Shown piece after piece: positions 60,667-64,000 of a stretch of 64,000 nt of DNA (its first letter is position 1; each line of letters opens with the position of its first letter). The notes below the pieces were generated by a model. The model made no database searches, was not told where the DNA came from, and saw only the letters and a list, made by a program, of their open reading frames with translations. The position numbers and the translations under genes are program-made. This DNA is from an uncultured Tateyamaria sp. (GTDB taxonomy: Bacteria; Pseudomonadota; Alphaproteobacteria; Rhodobacterales; Rhodobacteraceae), in the NCBI RefSeq assembly GCF_947496075.1, contig NZ_CANMBJ010000006.1:228501-292500 (forward strand). The letters run 5' to 3'.

Positions 60667-62160
60667 GTGGGATTTGCAATGTCTGTGCTCGAGGTTCTGG
60701 TCCTCGGCTTCTTTTTCATTATTGGTTTGGCGGTTGCCGTGGCTTTGGTCATGTTCGTCATCGACCGGGCCCAGACCCACGATGCGATCCGGCGGAATTA
60801 TCCGGTCATCGGGCGGTTCCGGCATTTGTTCTCGACCTTGGGCGAGTTCTTTCGCCAATACTTCTTTGCCATGGACCGCGAGGAGCTGCCGTTCAACCGG
60901 GCGCAGCGTGAGTGGATCAAGCGGGCGGGCGAGGGGGTCAGCAACACGGTGGCCTTTGGATCGACCCGCAACCTGAATGTTGTCGGTACGCCGATCTTTG
61001 TGAATGCGGCCTTCCCGCCGCTTGAGGATCAGTTTGCCCGCACCGCCCCCATGGTGATTGGTGAGGGCGCGCGTACACCTTACACGGCGCGGTCGTTCTT
61101 CAACATTTCCGGCATGAGCTATGGCGCCATTTCCAAACCGGCCGTGCGTGCCCTGAGCCGGGGTGCGAAAGAGGCGGGTGTGTGGATGAACACGGGCGAG
61201 GGCGGGATCAGCAAGTATCACCTTGAGGGTGGTTGCGACATCGTCTTTCAGATCGGCACGGCCAAGTTCGGTGTCCGCGATGAAGAGGGCAACCTGAGTG
61301 ACGACAAGCTGCGCGAGGTGGCAGCCCACAAGCAGGTGCGGATGTTCGAGATAAAGCTGGCGCAGGGGGCCAAGCCGGGCAAGGGGGGGATCCTGCCCGG
61401 AGCCAAGGTGACGGAGGAGATTGCTGGTATCCGCGGCCTGCGTGTTGGTCAGGATGGGATTTCGCCGAACCGCCATGCCGAGGTGAATGACTGGAATGAT
61501 CTGCTGGATCTGGTGTGCCACATCCGCGGTGTGACCGGGAAGCCGGTGGGGATCAAAACCGTTGTGGGGGCAGAGCGCCCCGTGGCTGAGCTGTTTGCCG
61601 CGATCAACGCGCGGGGCGCGGCCTGTGCGCCTGACTTTATTACAATAGACGGCGGTGAGGGCGGAACGGGTGCGGCACCCATGCCTCTGATCGATCTGGT
61701 GGGCATGTCGATCCGCGAGGCGCTGGTCGCTGTTGTCGATTTGCGGGATGAGGCGGGCCTGAAGGATCGCATTCGCATCGTCGCCTCGGGCAAGCTGGTG
61801 AACCCGGGCGATATTGCCTGGGCGCTGGCGGCGGGCGCTGATTTCATCACCACCGCGCGCGGCTTCATGTTCAGCCTGGGCTGTATTCAGGCGCTGAAGT
61901 GCAACAAGAATACATGTCCCACCGGCATCACCACGCATGACAAGCGGTTCCAGAAGGGGCTGGTGGTCGAGGACAAGGAAAAGCGGGTGACCCGCTATGC
62001 CCGTGAAATCATCCACGAGGTTGAGACCATTGCGCACTCTGTTGGCGTGGCAGAGCCACGGATGATGCGCCGCCGCCATGTGCGCATCGTGCAGGATGAT
62101 GGCCGGTCGCGGCCGCTGAACGAAATCACTCCGAGTTACAACCCGGTGACAAGGGCGTGA
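60667..62160 (+). CDS. FMN-binding glutamate synthase family protein
   Basis: 497 residues (GTG 60667; ATG 60679 is an alternative). One N-terminal membrane helix (SVLEVLVLGFFFIIGLAVAV), then an FMN-binding TIM barrel like the large subunit of glutamate synthase: NISGMSYGAISKPAVRALSR, MNTGEGGISKYHLEGGCDIV, KPGKGGILPGAKVTEEIAGI, FITIDGGEGGTGAAPMPLID, and the cluster Cys set C-x5-C-x4-C in GCIQALKCNKNTCPTGI (3Fe-4S). It lacks the glutaminase domain, so it is not a normal GOGAT. The reaction is unknown; ammonia-using or membrane quinone-linked variants have been proposed for the family. Confidence 0.92.
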   Translation: MGFAMSVLEVLVLGFFFIIGLAVAVALVMFVIDRAQTHDAIRRNYPVIGRFRHLFSTLGEFFRQYFFAMDREELPFNRAQREWIKRAGEGVSNTVAFGSTRNLNVVGTPIFVNAAFPPLEDQFARTAPMVIGEGARTPYTARSFFNISGMSYGAISKPAVRALSRGAKEAGVWMNTGEGGISKYHLEGGCDIVFQIGTAKFGVRDEEGNLSDDKLREVAAHKQVRMFEIKLAQGAKPGKGGILPGAKVTEEIAGIRGLRVGQDGISPNRHAEVNDWNDLLDLVCHIRGVTGKPVGIKTVVGAERPVAELFAAINARGAACAPDFITIDGGEGGTGAAPMPLIDLVGMSIREALVAVVDLRDEAGLKDRIRIVASGKLVNPGDIAWALAAGADFITTARGFMFSLGCIQALKCNKNTCPTGITTHDKRFQKGLVVEDKEKRVTRYAREIIHEVETIAHSVGVAEPRMMRRRHVRIVQDDGRSRPLNEITPSYNPVTRA

Positions 62161-62232
62161 GCGAATATCATTTTGGTAGCCGGTCAGACCCATCTATGTG
62201 CCATGGTGCTTGAAATCGTAGGAGACACCTGA

Positions 62233-63138
62233 ATGGCCCATCGTTGGAAAAACACCCTCACGCGCGCCGACGCGACGCCGTTGGCGGCGTATATGAACCG
62301 TCGGCAGATCATGGCGGGGGCAATGGGTCTGGGACTGATCGGTGCGGCAGGCATGGCGCGCAGCCAGGAGGCCGAGCTTGAGCCCAATTCCTGGGAAGAC
62401 ATCACACAGTACAATAACTTCTACGAGTTCGGGACGGGCAAGAGCGATCCGGCGCGCAATGCGCATACGCTGACGACCGAGCCGTGGACCGTTGCCATCG
62501 ACGGGCTGGTCGACAATCCTGGCGACTATTCCATGGGCCAGATCATGGAGGCCATGACGATCGAGGAACGCATCTACCGCTTCCGCTGTGTCGAGGCGTG
62601 GTCGATGGTGATCCCGTGGAACGGGTTTGAGCTGGCCGACCTGTTGAACTTGGCCGGTGTGCAGGAGGGTGCGAAATACGTGGCCTTTGAAACGGCCCTG
62701 CGTCCGGACGAGATGCCCGGTGTGCGCTTCCCTGTTCTGGACTGGCCTTATGTTGAGGGTCTGCGTCTGGACGAGGCGATGCATCCGCTGACGATGATGG
62801 CGACGGGGATCTACGGCAAGCCAATCCCGAACCAGAATGGTGCGCCCATCCGCTTGGTGGTGCCGTGGAAGTATGGGTTCAAATCGATCAAGTCGATTGT
62901 GCGCATCACCGTCACCGAAGACGAGCCGCCCACCAGCTGGAACAAGGCGAACGGGCGCGAGTATGGCTTCTATAGTAATGTGAACCCGGAGGTGGATCAC
63001 CCGCGCTGGAGCCAGGCGAGTGAGCGCATGGTTGGTGGTGGCCTGTTTGCCAAGCGCCAGCCGACATTGATGTTCAACGGGTACGAAGAAGACGTGGCCA
63101 GCCTGTATGACGGCATGGACCTGCGCGCGAATTTCTGA
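62233..63138 (+). CDS. msrP: Protein-methionine-sulfoxide reductase catalytic subunit MsrP
   Basis: 301 residues. Tat-exported molybdopterin enzyme that repairs oxidised Met in envelope proteins. Tat motif [19 protein letters not shown] with a long n-region; [17 protein letters not shown] carries the Mo-ligating Cys; [19 protein letters not shown] and [20 protein letters not shown] complete the YedY signature. Overlaps msrQ by one base (TGATG), so they are co-expressed. Confidence 0.96.
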   Translation: MAHRWKNTLTRADATPLAAYMNRRQIMAGAMGLGLIGAAGMARSQEAELEPNSWEDITQYNNFYEFGTGKSDPARNAHTLTTEPWTVAIDGLVDNPGDYSMGQIMEAMTIEERIYRFRCVEAWSMVIPWNGFELADLLNLAGVQEGAKYVAFETALRPDEMPGVRFPVLDWPYVEGLRLDEAMHPLTMMATGIYGKPIPNQNGAPIRLVVPWKYGFKSIKSIVRITVTEDEPPTSWNKANGREYGFYSNVNPEVDHPRWSQASERMVGGGLFAKRQPTLMFNGYEEDVASLYDGMDLRANF

Positions 63139-63740
63139 TGCTGGTGGATCGGATCAATCAGGCGGCCCGCAAGGTCCCCACATGGGCAGTGTATATAGTG
63201 TACCTGATCCCGGTCCCCGTACTTCTATATATGGCACAGACTGGGGGGCTTGGCCGTGAGCCCATCAACGCCCTTGAGCGTGAGCTCGGAGAGATCGCGC
63301 TGCAGCTTGTGATCATCGGCTTGTGCATCTCGCCCTTGCGCCGGTTCATTGGCGTCAACCTGATCAAGTTCAGACGGACCATCGGCGTGCTCGCCTTTAC
63401 ATATGTCGTGCTGCATCTGCTGGTGTGGGCGGTGCTGGATGTGCAGTCCATTGACCGCGTTGTGGCGGACATCATCAAGCGCCCGTACATTACAATAGGG
63501 ATGGCCGCGTTTATCCTGATGCTGCCGCTGGCGCTGACGTCGAACAATACATCCGTAAAGTGGCTGGGCGCTGTCTGGCGTCGGCTGCATCTGCTGACCT
63601 ATCCGGTCGCGATTCTGTCCGGGGTGCACTTTGTCTGGCTCAGCAAGGGATTTCAGTTGGAGCCTTTGGTGTATCTGACCGTGATTCTGGCGCTTTTGGC
63701 GCTGCGTGTTCCCACTCTGGTCAGAAAAGTAGCGACCTGA
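63138..63740 (+). CDS. msrQ: Heme-binding membrane subunit MsrQ
   Basis: 200-residue membrane protein with about six helices; b-type heme cytochrome that passes electrons from the quinone pool to MsrP. The family pattern is clear: RRFIGVNLIKFRRTIGVLAF, YVVLHLLVWAVLDV with a heme His, RRLHLLTYPVAILSGVHFVW with the second and third His, and a C-terminal helix. Final gene before the repeat-rich end segment. Confidence 0.95.
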   Translation: MLVDRINQAARKVPTWAVYIVYLIPVPVLLYMAQTGGLGREPINALERELGEIALQLVIIGLCISPLRRFIGVNLIKFRRTIGVLAFTYVVLHLLVWAVLDVQSIDRVVADIIKRPYITIGMAAFILMLPLALTSNNTSVKWLGAVWRRLHLLTYPVAILSGVHFVWLSKGFQLEPLVYLTVILALLALRVPTLVRKVAT

Positions 63741-63755
63741 GGGCTGATTTGCCCT

Positions 63756-63931
63756 GAATCGGGCGCTGTTTGCGTCGCGAGTCAGGTGTGAATCGGGGGT
63801 CGGGCATGGGATTTTCAAAAAATCTGGGTGCTGAATCGGTGAATCGGGCGACTCGCTCGGTTGAATCGGCTGCGATTCACCCGAGTCTGGCCACTGAGTC
63901 TGGTGAGTCTTGGGGATAGGTCTGTGGATAA
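63756..63931. repeat. GANTC-rich iteron-like region with DnaA box (candidate origin or control region)
   Basis: Eleven GANTC sites lie within 154 bp (63756-63909): GAATC at 63756, 63790, 63833, 63841 and 63863; GAGTC at 63779, 63883, 63896 and 63905; GACTC at 63850; GATTC at 63874. Five direct copies of TGAATCGG begin at 63755, 63789, 63832, 63840 and 63862 (two exactly in tandem); an inverted CGATTCA is at 63873. A perfect DnaA box TGTGGATAA is at 63923-63931. GANTC is the CcrM methylation target in Alphaproteobacteria. The remaining bases to 64000 hold no gene I can support. Confidence 0.65.
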
Positions 63932-64000
63932 CCCCATATGTTGATGACAGGCGTATGACGGAGCGCATGGGCGCGGGTAATTTTATGCCGATCTGACCCA

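Noticed and set aside
60574..62193. 539-aa minus-strand frame opposite the FMN glutamate synthase gene
   Set aside because: Shadow frame without start context or recognisable domains.
1..64000. CRISPR arrays, prophage or complete insertion sequences
   Set aside because: No regularly spaced repeat arrays, transposase or phage structural genes seen on either strand.

Overview
The window looks like a chromosomal segment of a marine Roseobacter-group bacterium (Alphaproteobacteria, Rhodobacteraceae). This rests on the GC-rich sequence, on gene families typical of that group (ChrR-type sigma factor cluster, DUF1365, DUF3775, DUF1428, an SbtA-like permease, a protein of the 'aggregation factor core' type, the FMN-binding glutamate synthase family) and on a GANTC-rich end segment. 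All assignments are from reading the translated sequence and family knowledge; no database search was possible.

Layout. 1-5.3 kb: a divergent ECF sigma factor / oxidative-stress cluster (sigma factor truncated by the window edge; then FAD oxidoreductase, DUF1365, MFS, DUF3833, SDR). 5.5-16.5 kb: housekeeping and metabolic genes: DUF3775, a four-gene minus-strand run (AbrB-type permease, histidine phosphatase, GST, LYS1-type saccharopine dehydrogenase), a large single-chain molybdenum formate dehydrogenase followed by an M20 carbamoylase/amidase, a WGR protein, and a hybrid kinase plus response regulator. 16.7-28.7 kb: a branched-chain-type ABC importer operon bracketed by two acyl/aryl-CoA ligases and interrupted by four small secreted proteins and one antisense small gene. 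28.7-36.9 kb: DUF1428, an orphan Fe(III)-type ABC permease, a Tat-exported cysteine hydrolase with a divergent AraC regulator, a YghU-type GST, and a LysR / SbtA divergent pair.

37.1-46.4 kb is the most unusual part. It holds a ribosomally synthesised peptide (RiPP) locus: a 72-residue precursor with a Tyr/His-rich core, a radical SAM/SPASM peptide maturase, and an HExxH-type peptide beta-hydroxylase overlapping it by 4 bp. Upstream lies a tyrosinase-family copper enzyme with a 102-residue companion. Downstream lie a membrane-bound 7TM-DISM/AraC regulator and a divergent pair made of a 454-residue protein that looks like a helical pore former and a glycosyltransferase. The core peptide can be parsed into four aromatic-X-Ser/Asn/Asp triads, the substrate type of three-residue cyclophane-forming enzymes. 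A peptide that is cross-linked, hydroxylated and possibly oxidised by copper is the working hypothesis.

46.6-64 kb returns to core genes: GNAT, rpmJ, tRNA-Val(GAC), N-formylglutamate amidohydrolase, a DNA polymerase IV with zinc ribbon, NUDIX, pyrF, clpB with a heat-shock-type promoter, an orphan 461-residue gene in a gene-poor stretch, an ABC-F ATPase, a frameshifted ParB-like gene, a fasciclin protein, an FMN-binding glutamate synthase homologue and msrP-msrQ. The last 250 bp contain eleven GANTC sites, five direct TGAATCGG repeats and a perfect DnaA box, which makes the segment a candidate replication origin or CcrM-controlled region.
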